Position numbers and translations under genes: made by a program
In this document: in pieces, positions 22,123-31,047 of the stretch
Numbering within the stretch: position 1 is the stretch's first letter
Layout of the letters: each line of letters opens with the position of its first letter
Notes under the pieces: model-generated
What the model was told of the DNA's origin: nothing
The model's database searches: none
Seen by the model: only the letters and a program-made list of their open reading frames with translations
NCBI RefSeq assembly: GCF_014138265.1
Contig: NZ_JACGXL010000006.1
Span: forward strand, 186,001-250,000
Direction of reading: 5' to 3'
DNA: 64,000 nucleotides
Source of the DNA: Dokdonella fugitiva
Lineage (GTDB): Bacteria; Pseudomonadota; Gammaproteobacteria; Xanthomonadales; Rhodanobacteraceae

Positions 22123-23705
22123 CGCACGCCGTGCATCCAGCGCTTGATCAGCGGTGTCAGCAGCAACACGAGCAGGCCGGCGCCGATGCCGATCTTCGCG
22201 GAGAACACGAACAGCGAGTCGTACTTCGCGAGTGCGTCGGCGACGTTGAGCGTCTCGCCCTCGGGGATCTCGATCGAGGACAGCTTGCCGAGCGCGGCGG
22301 CGAGCACTTCCGAATACGAGGTGCCGAGGAACCAGCCGCCCATCATGAGGCTGGTGACGCGCGGCACGCTGAGTTCGGTGACCGCGGACAGCCCGATCGG
22401 CGACAGCAGCATCTCGCCGATTTCCAGCACGAAGTAGGCGAACACGAACCACCAGATGTTCGTCAGTCCGTTCGCCTCCGGGTGGCGCGCGCTCCACACG
22501 AGCACGAGGAATGCGACGCCGCCGAGGATGAGGCCGTAGCCGGACTTCGCCGGCTTGCTCGGGTTCCAGCCGGCGCGCTCGAGGCGCGGCCACAGCCAGG
22601 CGAAGATCGGCGCGAGCACGAGGATGAAGAACGAGCCGAGCGAGGTGAGTTCGCTCGCGCTCCATTCCGCGCCGAGCGCGCGATGGTTCATCACGCGGTC
22701 GGAGAACAGCACCCACGAGCCGTAGGTCTGCTCGTAGATCGTGAAGAACACGAGGCAGAACGCGATGAACGCGAGCACGACGAACATCTGCTCGCGCTCG
22801 ACCTTCGTGCAGCGCGTGAACATGAACCAGAGGATGCCGCCGAGCAGGCACAGGCCGATGAGGTGCATGCCGAGCAGCACCGGGCTCGGTTCGAACCAGC
22901 CCGGGATGATCGCGAGGAACAGCGAGTGCGCCTGGATCAGCCCCCAGATGACGACGAGGCCGGCGATCGAGGCGAGATAGATGAGGTGTTCGCGCGTGAG
23001 CGGGCCGAGCACGCGCGCGCGCAGGCGTTCGGGATCGGGCGGCTCGGCGTGGCCGAGCAGGTATTTCTGGCCGTAGAGGAAGTTCGCGAGTCCTGCGAGC
23101 ATGCCGACGCCCGCAGCACCGAAACCCCAGCCCCAGCCGTAGGTCTCGCCGAGCCAGCCACAGAGGATGCCGGAGAACGTGCCGCCGAGGTTGATGCCCG
23201 CGTAGAACAGCGTGAAGCCCGATTCGCGGCGCGGGTCGTTGTCGCCGTAGAGCTTGCCGACGATCGTCGAGATGTTCGGCTTGAGGAAGCCGACGCCGAG
23301 GATGATCAGCGCGAGCGAGAAGTAGAACACCTGCAGCGCGTGCGCGTCGCGCACGACGACGCCGTTCACGCTCGACGCGGGATGGCCTTCGATCGCCATG
23401 CCGAGATGGCCGAGCACGAGCAGGATGCCGCCGAATACCACTGCCTTGCGCATGCCGAGCCAGCGGTCGGCGAGCAGGCCGCCGATCACCGGCGTCGCGT
23501 AGACGAGGCCGCCGTAGGCGCCGACGAGGTTGTAGCCGTTGTCGTCGGTGAACAGGTGGTACTTCACCAGGTAGAGCAGCAGCAGCGCCTTCATGCCGTA
23601 GAACGAAAAGCGCTCCCACATCTCGGTGAGGAAACAGATGTAGAGGCCTTTCGGATGGCCGAGGAACTCGGCCGGGCGTTCGTGCGGCAGGGCGACGGCG
23701 GACAT
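22119..23705 (-). CDS. POT/PTR family proton-dependent oligopeptide transporter
   Basis: A 528-residue membrane protein with about 12-14 helices. The POT signature ExxERFxFYG is at residues 28-37 (TEMWERFSFYGMKALL). GGLLADRWLGMRKAV and FYAGINLGGTFSGIL are the other two family motifs, and the late motif region reads FEPSPVL and EIGEMLLSPIGLSAVTELS. It imports di- and tripeptides with protons across the inner membrane. The ATG at 23703-23705 has GGGAA upstream. The gene heads a group with the serine hydrolase (ATGA overlap) and the GlxA regulator. Together these suggest uptake of peptides released by exported peptidases, several of which lie in this window. Confidence 0.95.
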   Translation of the reverse strand: MSAVALPHERPAEFLGHPKGLYICFLTEMWERFSFYGMKALLLLYLVKYHLFTDDNGYNLVGAYGGLVYATPVIGGLLADRWLGMRKAVVFGGILLVLGHLGMAIEGHPASSVNGVVVRDAHALQVFYFSLALIILGVGFLKPNISTIVGKLYGDNDPRRESGFTLFYAGINLGGTFSGILCGWLGETYGWGWGFGAAGVGMLAGLANFLYGQKYLLGHAEPPDPERLRARVLGPLTREHLIYLASIAGLVVIWGLIQAHSLFLAIIPGWFEPSPVLLGMHLIGLCLLGGILWFMFTRCTKVEREQMFVVLAFIAFCLVFFTIYEQTYGSWVLFSDRVMNHRALGAEWSASELTSLGSFFILVLAPIFAWLWPRLERAGWNPSKPAKSGYGLILGGVAFLVLVWSARHPEANGLTNIWWFVFAYFVLEIGEMLLSPIGLSAVTELSVPRVTSLMMGGWFLGTSYSEVLAAALGKLSSIEIPEGETLNVADALAKYDSLFVFSAKIGIGAGLLVLLLTPLIKRWMHGVR

Positions 23706-23873
23706 GCGGATTCCCACGGAAGCGTCGCGCGAGTATAGCCAGCCGTTCCTGTCGCCAGGCTCGCATTGTTGCGCGGCGAGCCGGCCGCCACGCGACCGCG
23801 AGGCATTGCGGCAACGAGCTTGGGGGACTACGGTGGCCCCGCCGCCACCCGGCGGCTCGCCGCAGGAGGCTGC

Positions 23874-24185
23874 ATGATCCGCTTCGGGACGTTCATGCTC
23901 GCGTGCGCCCTGTTGCCTGCCGCCGCACGCGGCGAGGCGCCGATTCCACAGGCTTACGGCACCTTGCAGGGACTGTTCAAGTCGATGCAAGGCCATCGCG
24001 TGCAGGTCACGGGTGGGCGCGACGCACTGGAGATGACGGTCGACACGGTCGGCGCGGACCTCTTCTGCGGGCGATCGACGCGCGGCAGTTTCTGCCTGCC
24101 CTACGCGTCGGTGCTGTTCGTCGAGCTGGTCAAGCCCGATTTCGATCGGGTGCACGTGCGCGCGGACGCATCGCCTGCGCGTTGA
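23874..24185 (+). CDS. Small secreted hypothetical protein
   Basis: A 103-residue exported protein that I do not recognise. The ATG at 23874 follows AGGAGG by four to five bases. The signal peptide is MIRFGTFMLACALLPAAARG. The mature part (about 83 residues) has a helix (YGTLQGLFKSMQGHRVQV) and a beta hairpin, and two cysteines in DLFCGRSTRGSFCLPYASV that could form a disulfide. It ends with VKPDFDRVHVRADASPAR. It is divergent from the POT transporter gene and convergent with the sulfatase gene. The strong ribosome site and signal peptide support a real gene. Confidence 0.75.
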   Translation: MIRFGTFMLACALLPAAARGEAPIPQAYGTLQGLFKSMQGHRVQVTGGRDALEMTVDTVGADLFCGRSTRGSFCLPYASVLFVELVKPDFDRVHVRADASPAR

Positions 24186-24258
24186 TCATGGTGGGATCGA
24201 GCCGCCGGTGCGGCGGCGTGCGTGACGACGACCGCGCATGCGTCGTCGCCGTGAGCCG

Positions 24259-25902
24259 TCACGGTCCGTCGAAGCCCGCGAAGAACAGGTGCTCGCGCAT
24301 GCGCTCGGCGTCGATGCAGGCGACGTGGCCGGGCTTGCCGCAGTCGCGCAACAGGGCGAGGTCCGCCTGCAGCACCGCGCGTTGCGCTTCGTGCGCGCCG
24401 TCGCGCGGGTCGAACGATTGCAGCTGCAGCGGATCGGCGACGAGGTCGTAGTGTTCGCTGCCGGCAGCGGTCGGATCGGTGAGCCAGTCGTCGCGCCAGT
24501 CGACGAACAGCTGCATGCCGGTGTCCTCGTCGTCGCCGCTCGCGGTGCGCACGCCGAGGAAGTCGAGCCAGCTCACCGGCGATGGCGCGGCGTCGCGGAA
24601 GTGCTCGACGAGGAAGCGGCGTCGCCATGCCGGCGGCTGGTCCTGCGCGAACAGGGGCGCGAGATCGCGGCCGTCGGGCACGGTCGGCAGCGCGGCGCGC
24701 GCGAGCGCGGCGATCGTCGGTGCGAGGTCGTTGTTGAGCACGAGCGCGGCGCGGTGCGCGCCCGTGGCCACGCCCGGGCCACGCAGCAGCAGCGGCACGC
24801 GGATCGATTCCTCGTAGGCGAGCACCTTGCCGACGACGCGGTGCTCGCCGTAGAGCCAGCCGTTGTCGGAGGTGAAGATGACGTAGGCGTCGTCCCAGCG
24901 AGCGGCCGCGACGAGGCGCGCGCGGATCGTCGCGAACAGGTCGTCGACCGCGCGCAACGCCTCGAGGCGGTGGCGGTACTGGCGGTTCAACGTCGACACC
25001 TGGGTCGTGTCGAGGTTCGCGTACTCCTGCGCGAACCACGCGGGCTTGTCGCCGACGTCGGCCTCGTCGAACGACGCCTTGCTCACGTCGAGGTTGACGT
25101 AGGGCGGCAGCGAACCCGCATGGCGTGGTGCGGGACGCACGTCCCAGGCGGTCGGGTCCGGTGACGGCAGGCACAGTTCGTAGTGTGGCGCGAGCGGGCT
25201 CGCGACGAGGAACAGCGGCGCCGGCGTCGCGGCGACCGCGTCGATGAACGCGCCGGCGCGCTGCGCGATGACGTCGGTCTGGTAATCGGCGTCGGCGTTG
25301 CCGTAGGTGACGAGCGTGCCGCGGTCGTTCACCGTGTAGTTGTACATGCAGTACGCACCGGCATAGCCGGGCGATCCGTTGAGCTCGCCGTAGTCGGGCA
25401 GGCCCTGCCAGTCGGTCCAGCCCGCCGGCACGTAGCGCATGCGGCAGTCGGCGCTCGTGCAATCGGGATGGTTGCGCGGCGTCGTGTAGCCGTAGCCGTT
25501 GAGGAACTTGCCGACGAGGCCGGTGCGGTAGCCGATCCCGCCCAGCGCGGTCGCGATCGAGCGATCGTCGTCGAACGCGCCGAACGAACCGTCGGCGCCG
25601 AACTGGCCGCGCCGCACGCCGTGGTTGTGCGGGTACTGCCCGGTCATGAACGTCGCGCGCGACGGGCAGCAGAGCGAATCGGTCACGAACGATTCGTCGA
25701 AGCGCAAGCCGCCGTCGACCATCGCGGCCTCGATCGACGGCAGCAGGCCGAGCGCGAGCGCAGTGTCGAAGGTCGGCTCGTCGAGGTCGTCGGCCATCAG
25801 CACGACGATGTCGGGTGGCGAGCCGGCGTCGCCTGCGTGCGCAGGCCGTGGAACCGCCGCGGCGAATGCTAGCGCGCAGGCGCGCAGGGCGTGGGTAGGC
25901 AT
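24259..25902 (-). CDS. Exported type I sulfatase ending FFAGFDGP
   Basis: A 547-residue sulfatase. The ATG at 25900-25902 opens a signal peptide (MPTHALRACALAFAAAVPRPAHA). The metal-binding pair is in VVLMADDL (residues 34-40), and the formylglycine motif C-x-P-S-R is Cys78-Cys-Pro-Ser-Arg82 in LCCPSRATFMTGQYPHNHGV. This needs conversion of Cys78 by a formylglycine-generating enzyme. Later FTSDNGWLYGEHRVVGK holds the other metal ligands and active-site His/Lys. The enzyme removes sulfate esters from glycans or other molecules in the periplasm or outside. The final residues LFFAGFDGP match the FxxGFD tail of other exported proteins here. The NirV protein at 61903 has the FGE-like fold, but I do not propose it as the activator. 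Confidence 0.92.
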   Translation of the reverse strand: MPTHALRACALAFAAAVPRPAHAGDAGSPPDIVVLMADDLDEPTFDTALALGLLPSIEAAMVDGGLRFDESFVTDSLCCPSRATFMTGQYPHNHGVRRGQFGADGSFGAFDDDRSIATALGGIGYRTGLVGKFLNGYGYTTPRNHPDCTSADCRMRYVPAGWTDWQGLPDYGELNGSPGYAGAYCMYNYTVNDRGTLVTYGNADADYQTDVIAQRAGAFIDAVAATPAPLFLVASPLAPHYELCLPSPDPTAWDVRPAPRHAGSLPPYVNLDVSKASFDEADVGDKPAWFAQEYANLDTTQVSTLNRQYRHRLEALRAVDDLFATIRARLVAAARWDDAYVIFTSDNGWLYGEHRVVGKVLAYEESIRVPLLLRGPGVATGAHRAALVLNNDLAPTIAALARAALPTVPDGRDLAPLFAQDQPPAWRRRFLVEHFRDAAPSPVSWLDFLGVRTASGDDEDTGMQLFVDWRDDWLTDPTAAGSEHYDLVADPLQLQSFDPRDGAHEAQRAVLQADLALLRDCGKPGHVACIDAERMREHLFFAGFDGP

Positions 25903-25947
25903 GTGTTCGGGCGTCGCGGCGGCCGGCAGGGCGTGGCAACGAAAGGA

Positions 25948-26012
25948 GGAGCCCACCCTGTGGGCGACCGCGGCGATGGGTCGAGGATGCGGTCGCGCAC
26001 AGGGTGCGCTCC
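25948..26012. repeat. 24-bp inverted repeat between sulfatase and DUF885 genes
   Basis: GGAGCCCACCCTGTGGGCGA and CCGC (25948-25971) pair with GCGGTCGCGCACAGGGTGCG and CTCC (25989-26012), with two mismatches, around a 17-base loop. There is no T-run. It may form a strong hairpin in RNA or be a REP-type element. Confidence 0.65.
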
Positions 26013-26032
26013 TACAGTGCGGGCCTGACGTC

Positions 26033-27859
26033 CTACTTCTTGTCGCGCTGCGCCGGCACGAACACCTCGCGCACCGCCTTGGCGAGCTGGTCGGGCGGCA
26101 GCAGGCCCTGGTCGAGCAGGAAGTTGTTGTAAGCCATGCGGTCGAACTTCGCGCCGAGCGTGAGTTCGGTTTCCATGCGCAGCTGCATGATGCGGCTGTA
26201 GCCGTAGAAGTACGCGCCGGCCTGGCCCGGCATGTTGAACGTGTAGCGGTCCAGTTCCTGGCGCGCCATCGGTTCGGACAGCGAGACGTCCTGCATGAGC
26301 ACCTGGTTCGCGCGCTCCCGGTCGATCAGGCCGAGGTTGAGCATCGGGTCGAGCATCGCGCGCGCGGCGCGCAGCAGGCGCAGCTGCAGGGCGATGAGCT
26401 GGCCTTCGAGCGGCTCGTACGGAACCATTTCCGCTTCGGCGTACAGCGCCCAGCCTTCGACGTTGACGCTGTTGAACGCGAACAGCGAACGCGCGAGCGA
26501 GACGCCGCGTTCGACCATCGCGGTGAACTGCAGCTCGTGGCCGGGGCGGCCTTCGTGCGCGGTGAGCGTCCAGCCGCCGGCTTCGTAGGTGAAGTCGTCG
26601 TACGCGGCGCCCTTGCCGTCCTTGCCCTCGGAAGCGGGGTTGCCGAGCGGCAGCACGAATTGGCCCTGCTGCCCGGTGTTGTCGATGAGCGGCGCGGGCA
26701 GGAAATGCGGTGCCGGCTGCGCGGCGGATTCCGCCGGCGAGGCGAGGCGCATGATCATCGGCCGGTTCGGCAGGTCGACGACGCGGTGCGCGGCGATCTG
26801 CTTCTCGAGCTCGGGCATCACGGTCTTGCGGTAGTAGCCCTCGATCGACGACTTGTCGAGCTGCTTCTTCTTGAGTTCGCGGATCACCTCGCGGTAGTCC
26901 TCCGCGTGCAGGCCCTTCGCCTTGGCGACGAGCGGCGCGAGCTGCTGCATCGCCGCGCGCGTTTCCATGAACTCGAGCTGCGCGCGCTGGATGAGTTCCT
27001 GCGGCGTGATGTCGATGCCGACCTGCTTGAGCTGGAACGCGTAGAGCTCCGGCGGCAGGCGCGTGTCGCTGCGCGCGGACGGCAGCACCGTGCCGCGCAT
27101 CCAGTCGGCGTAGTCCTTCATCTGCTGGTCGAGCGCGGCGAGCGCGGCGTCGCCGCCTTCGATCTTGTACTTGCCGAACAGGTCGTGGATGCCCTTGGCG
27201 TAGGTCTCGGCGTTGCGCAGCGCCTGCTCGACCTCGAGCCTGGTCGGCTTGACCAGCGTCGCGTTCGATACCTGCTCCTCGTAGCGCTGCCGCGCGAGCG
27301 TGGTGATCGGCGTGGTGTTCGGCGCGAGGCCGACGTACGCCTTGAGGCGCGCGAGCGCATGCGCGCGGCGCTCCGGCGCGACCTGGTCCTGCAGCAGCGC
27401 CTGTTCGCCCTGGAACACGAGCTGGCCGACGTCGGCGAACGGCACCATGAGCTTCTCGTTGAGCTCGCTGCCTTCGATCTGCCGGTCGGCCGCTCCGATC
27501 AGGATGCCGATGTCCTGGCGGACGTTCGGGTTCTCCTCGGTCTTGAGCTCCTTCTCGAGCGTGCCCTTCGCGCCGCGCATCGCCGCGCGCAGGCGCTCGC
27601 CCTGCTTCGGGCCGAAGTCGGCGACGCGGTCGTCGTAGCCGGGCAGGCCGAAGAACGAGGCGAACTCGGGCGCGAACTCCGCCTGCACCTTGAGCAGCGG
27701 CTGCGCGACCTCGTTGCTGCGCTGCACCCAGGCCGGCGTCGAGCGCACGGGCGAGGTGGTCGCGCCGGCGGGCTTTTTCGTGTCGGCGGCGACGAGGTCG
27801 GGAACGGCGAGGGCGAGGCAGGCGAGCGCGCAGGCGCTGGAGAGGAGCAGGCGACGCAT
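26033..27859 (-). CDS. Exported DUF885 family protein (putative metallopeptidase)
   Basis: A 608-residue exported protein. The ATG at 27857-27859 has AAGGAG eight bases upstream and a signal peptide (LLLSSACALACLALAVPDLVAA). The family signature is THEGRPGHELQFTAM, an HExxxxH-like segment (LTAHEGRPGHE), followed by VEGWALYAEAEMV, in which a Glu may be the third metal ligand. The rest is helical, ending YGYSRIMQLRMETELTLG and NNFLLDQGLLPPDQL. Close relatives are often annotated as X-Pro dipeptidyl-peptidase-like or gingipain-like metallopeptidases, but the activity of DUF885 is not well defined. It is divergent from the S9 peptidase at 28064, with about 200 bases between for divergent promoters. 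Confidence 0.9.
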   Translation of the reverse strand: MRRLLLSSACALACLALAVPDLVAADTKKPAGATTSPVRSTPAWVQRSNEVAQPLLKVQAEFAPEFASFFGLPGYDDRVADFGPKQGERLRAAMRGAKGTLEKELKTEENPNVRQDIGILIGAADRQIEGSELNEKLMVPFADVGQLVFQGEQALLQDQVAPERRAHALARLKAYVGLAPNTTPITTLARQRYEEQVSNATLVKPTRLEVEQALRNAETYAKGIHDLFGKYKIEGGDAALAALDQQMKDYADWMRGTVLPSARSDTRLPPELYAFQLKQVGIDITPQELIQRAQLEFMETRAAMQQLAPLVAKAKGLHAEDYREVIRELKKKQLDKSSIEGYYRKTVMPELEKQIAAHRVVDLPNRPMIMRLASPAESAAQPAPHFLPAPLIDNTGQQGQFVLPLGNPASEGKDGKGAAYDDFTYEAGGWTLTAHEGRPGHELQFTAMVERGVSLARSLFAFNSVNVEGWALYAEAEMVPYEPLEGQLIALQLRLLRAARAMLDPMLNLGLIDRERANQVLMQDVSLSEPMARQELDRYTFNMPGQAGAYFYGYSRIMQLRMETELTLGAKFDRMAYNNFLLDQGLLPPDQLAKAVREVFVPAQRDKK

Positions 27860-28063
27860 CGGGATTCTCCTTGGGGCGGTCGGGCGGCGCCGATTCGGTC
27901 GCCGTACGGGGCAGGGCTTCGCGCACGCAGGCGCGCATCCGGCTGACGCTAGCGCGGTCGGCCGCGCGCGGCAATGTGCACTTCGTCATTGCCGCAGTGC
28001 AGGTGGCCGGGGCGCGGCGCAAGCCGTACCATCGGCGGTCCGTTCGCCATGCCGGAGAAACCG

Positions 28064-30142
28064 ATGAAGTCCGTCCTTGCCGCGGCGATCGCCTCGGCCG
28101 TCGCCCTGCCCGCCGTCGCGTCGGCCACGTCGCATCCGTTCGACGTGCACGACCTCGTGATGCTGGACCGCGTGAGCGATCCGGCGCTGTCGCCGGACGG
28201 CACGAGCATCGCGTTCGGCGTGCGCGAAACCGACTACGAGGCGAACAAGGGCAAGAACGGCATCTTCACCGTGCCGTACGCCGGCGGCACGCCGCAGCGC
28301 CTCACCGACAAGGCGCTCAACGCGACCAGCCCGCGCTGGTCGAGCGACGGCAAGGCGCTCTACTTCCTCGCACCGAAGGACGGCACGAGCCAGCTCTGGC
28401 GCATCGACGCGAAGGGCGGCACGCCGGCGCAGGCGACGTCGCTGTCGCTCGACGTGAACAACTTCCGTTTGTCGCCGGACGGCAAGCGTGTGCTGCTCTC
28501 GCTCGACGTCTTCAACGAGTGCGCGAACGACGCCGACGCCGTCGCCTGCACGCAGAAGAAACTCGACGCGCGCAAGGCCGACAAGGCGAGCGGCACCGTG
28601 TACGACTCGATCTTCGTGCGCCACTGGGACAGCTGGTCCGACGGTCGCCGCTCGCAGCTGTTCGTCGCCGACCTCGGCGCGGACGGCAAGCCCGGCACGC
28701 TCGAACTGCTGACCAAGGGCATCGACGGCGACGTGCCGTCCAAGCCGTTCGGCGACGACACCGAGTACATGTTCTCGCCCGATGGCAAGACCGTGTACTT
28801 CAACGCGCGCATCGCCGGCAAGGGCGAGCCGTGGTCGACCAATTTCGACATTTTCTCGGTGGCCGTCGAAGGTGCGCACGCGCCGAAGAACCTCACCGCC
28901 GACAACCCGGCGTGGGACGGCTACCCGCTGCCGTCGGCGGACGGCAAGACGCTGTACTGGCTCGCGATGAAGCGCGCCGGCTTCGAGGCCGACCGCTTCG
29001 GCATCTGGGCGCTCGACCTCGCGAGCGGCGCCAAGCGCGAGATCGATCCGCAGTGGGACCGATCGGCTTCGGGCCTCAAGGAATCGGCCGACGGCAAGAC
29101 GCTCTACACCGCGACCGACGACTGGGGCGATCACGCGCTGTTCGCGGTCGACGTCGCGAGCGGCAAGGCGAGCAAGCTCGTCGCCGACGGCAGCATCGCC
29201 GGCTTCGACCTCGGCGCGAAGGGCTTCGTGCTCGCGCGCAACGACTTCAAGCGCCCGAACGATCTGTACACCGCCGGCACCAACGGCAAAGGCCTGCGCC
29301 AGATCACGCATTTCAACGCCGAACGCCTCAAGGACATCCGCTTCGGCGACACCGAGTTCTTCACGTTCAAGGGCTACGGCGGCGACACCGTGCAGGGCTA
29401 CGTGACCAAGCCGGTGGACTACAGGAAGGGCGCGAAGTACCCGGTCGCGTTCATCGTGCACGGCGGTCCGCAGGGCGCGATGACGAACGACTTCCACTAC
29501 CGCTGGAACCCGCAGACGTACGCGGGCCAGGGCTTCGCGGTGGTCACGATCAATTTCCACGGCTCGACCGGCTACGGCCAAGCGTTCACCGACAAGATCT
29601 CGGGCGACTGGGGCGGCGCGCCGCTCGATGACCTCAAGGCCGGCTGGGCCGCGGCGCAGCAGAAATACGCGTTCCTCGATGGCGGTCGCGCCTGCGCGCT
29701 CGGCGCTTCGTACGGCGGCTACATGATGTACTGGATGGCCGGCGTGTGGAACGAGCCGTGGAAGTGCATCATCGCGCACGACGGCGTGTTCGACAGCCGC
29801 ATGATGAGCTACTCCACCGAGGAACTCTGGTTCGACGAGTGGGAACACGCGGGCAAGACGCAGTACGAGGATCCGGCCGGCTACGAGAAGTACAACCCGG
29901 TCAACCACGTCAAGGACTGGCGCGTGCCGATGCTCGTCGTGCACAGCGACCAGGATTTCCGCATCCCGCTCGAACAGGGCCTCGCCGCGTTCACCGCGCT
30001 GCAGCGGCGCGGCATCCCGAGCGAGTTCCTGCGTTTCCCGGACGAGAACCACTGGGTGCTCAAGCCGCACAACAGCGTGCTCTGGCACGATACCGTGAAC
30101 GCGTGGCTCAAGCGCTGGACCACGGACACCGCGACGAAGTGA
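28064..30142 (+). CDS. Exported S9 family prolyl-oligopeptidase/acylaminoacyl-peptidase
   Basis: A 692-residue S9 peptidase. The ATG at 28064 is preferred to one at 28049 because GGAGA lies seven bases before it and it opens the signal peptide MKSVLAAAIASAVALPAVASA. The N-terminal two-thirds is a beta-propeller with repeated SPDGK-type turns (LSPDGKRVLLSLD, FSPDGKTVYFNA, SADGKTLYWLA). The C-terminal alpha/beta-hydrolase has VAFIVHGGPQG as oxyanion region, nucleophile GASYGG (Ser549), HSDQDFRIP (Asp) and DENHWVLKPHN (His). It likely trims short peptides in the periplasm and so supplies the POT transporter; this link is inference. It is divergent from the DUF885 gene. Confidence 0.93.
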   Translation: MKSVLAAAIASAVALPAVASATSHPFDVHDLVMLDRVSDPALSPDGTSIAFGVRETDYEANKGKNGIFTVPYAGGTPQRLTDKALNATSPRWSSDGKALYFLAPKDGTSQLWRIDAKGGTPAQATSLSLDVNNFRLSPDGKRVLLSLDVFNECANDADAVACTQKKLDARKADKASGTVYDSIFVRHWDSWSDGRRSQLFVADLGADGKPGTLELLTKGIDGDVPSKPFGDDTEYMFSPDGKTVYFNARIAGKGEPWSTNFDIFSVAVEGAHAPKNLTADNPAWDGYPLPSADGKTLYWLAMKRAGFEADRFGIWALDLASGAKREIDPQWDRSASGLKESADGKTLYTATDDWGDHALFAVDVASGKASKLVADGSIAGFDLGAKGFVLARNDFKRPNDLYTAGTNGKGLRQITHFNAERLKDIRFGDTEFFTFKGYGGDTVQGYVTKPVDYRKGAKYPVAFIVHGGPQGAMTNDFHYRWNPQTYAGQGFAVVTINFHGSTGYGQAFTDKISGDWGGAPLDDLKAGWAAAQQKYAFLDGGRACALGASYGGYMMYWMAGVWNEPWKCIIAHDGVFDSRMMSYSTEELWFDEWEHAGKTQYEDPAGYEKYNPVNHVKDWRVPMLVVHSDQDFRIPLEQGLAAFTALQRRGIPSEFLRFPDENHWVLKPHNSVLWHDTVNAWLKRWTTDTATK

Positions 30143-30197
30143 TCGCAGCGGCGCGCCGTCGCCGGATCAGGCGCGCCGCGTACGCGGAGTGACGTCG

Positions 30198-30215
30198 TGC
30201 CCGCGCAAGCGGGCA
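30198..30215. repeat. Short hairpin of the CCCGCGCAAGCGGG type
   Basis: TGCCCGC-GCAA-GCGGGCA has a 7-bp stem and a GNRA tetraloop, followed by TCCATC. This resembles the widely dispersed bacterial repeat with a CCCGCGNAAGCGGG core. It lies 56 bases past the S9 peptidase stop and may protect the 3' end of the transcript. Confidence 0.6.
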
Positions 30216-30345
30216 TCCATCGTGCCGGTGCATCGGATGGATCGCGCGGGATGACGTCGAACGAGGGACGCGGCCAGCACGGCGTGAGAAGATCCGCAGC
30301 CAGCGACGCTCGCCGCGTCCTCGCGCGGCCACAGGGGAATCCAGC

Positions 30346-30969
30346 ATGACCACATCCAGCTCCGCCCGGGTCGCGCTCGCGCTCGCCATGGCGTGCGCTG
30401 CGCCGTTCGCGCACGCGACCAACTTCGCCGTCAGCGGCACGATCACCGTGAACGGCAACCCGGGCGCGCTGCCGGACGGCGGCACGTTCGGCAATTCCAC
30501 CTACAACGCGACCACCGGCGCGCTGTCGTCGGGCAAGTTCACGTTCCCGCAGGCGACGACGTCGTTCCCGTCGCAGATCGGCACGGTCACGGTCACCTAC
30601 CAGCTCAGCCAGACCAATACCACGACCGGCCAGGTCGCGAGCGACGGCGTCGCCGCGCTCACCCAGGCGCGCCTCAAGCTGCAGGTCGTCTCGGCCGCGA
30701 TCGGCGTGATCCCGATCGGCATCGGCACCTGCGTGTTCCAGCCGATCAACGTCGACCTCGCGGGTACCGGTGCCGCCTCGGGCCTCGACCTTTCCGACGA
30801 AGGCTTCACGATCCCGCAGGTCGCGTCGACCGACTGCGGCGGTTACGGCGACCAGATCAACGCGGGCGTCGCCGGCAGCAACAACAGTCTCGCGATGCAC
30901 GTCGCCGGCAACTTCACGCCGCCGCCGGAATCGGACATCATCTTCGCGAACGGCTTCGACGGCGGGTAA
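30346..30969 (+). CDS. Secreted protein ending IIFANGFDGG
   Basis: A 207-residue exported protein. The signal peptide is ARVALALAMACAAPFAHA. The mature chain is Thr/Ser/Gly-rich and beta-prone: FAVSGTITVNGNPGALPDGG, GKFTFPQATTSFPSQIGTV and VTYQLSQTNTTTGQV. There are two cysteines (GTCVFQP and STDCGGYGD). It ends PPPESDIIFANGFDGG, a full example of the tail motif, preceded by a Pro-rich spacer as in a separable signal. It resembles pilus- or surface-associated beta-sandwich proteins, but I recognise no family. The M23 peptidase gene follows on the same strand after 78 bases and carries the same kind of tail. Confidence 0.8.
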   Translation: MTTSSSARVALALAMACAAPFAHATNFAVSGTITVNGNPGALPDGGTFGNSTYNATTGALSSGKFTFPQATTSFPSQIGTVTVTYQLSQTNTTTGQVASDGVAALTQARLKLQVVSAAIGVIPIGIGTCVFQPINVDLAGTGAASGLDLSDEGFTIPQVASTDCGGYGDQINAGVAGSNNSLAMHVAGNFTPPPESDIIFANGFDGG

Positions 30970-31047
30970 GCACACGCGCCGCGGATCGCGATGGCGCGAC
31001 CGCCCGCGCGAAGCCGTAATGCTCCTTGTCCGGATAAGGAGACGATC

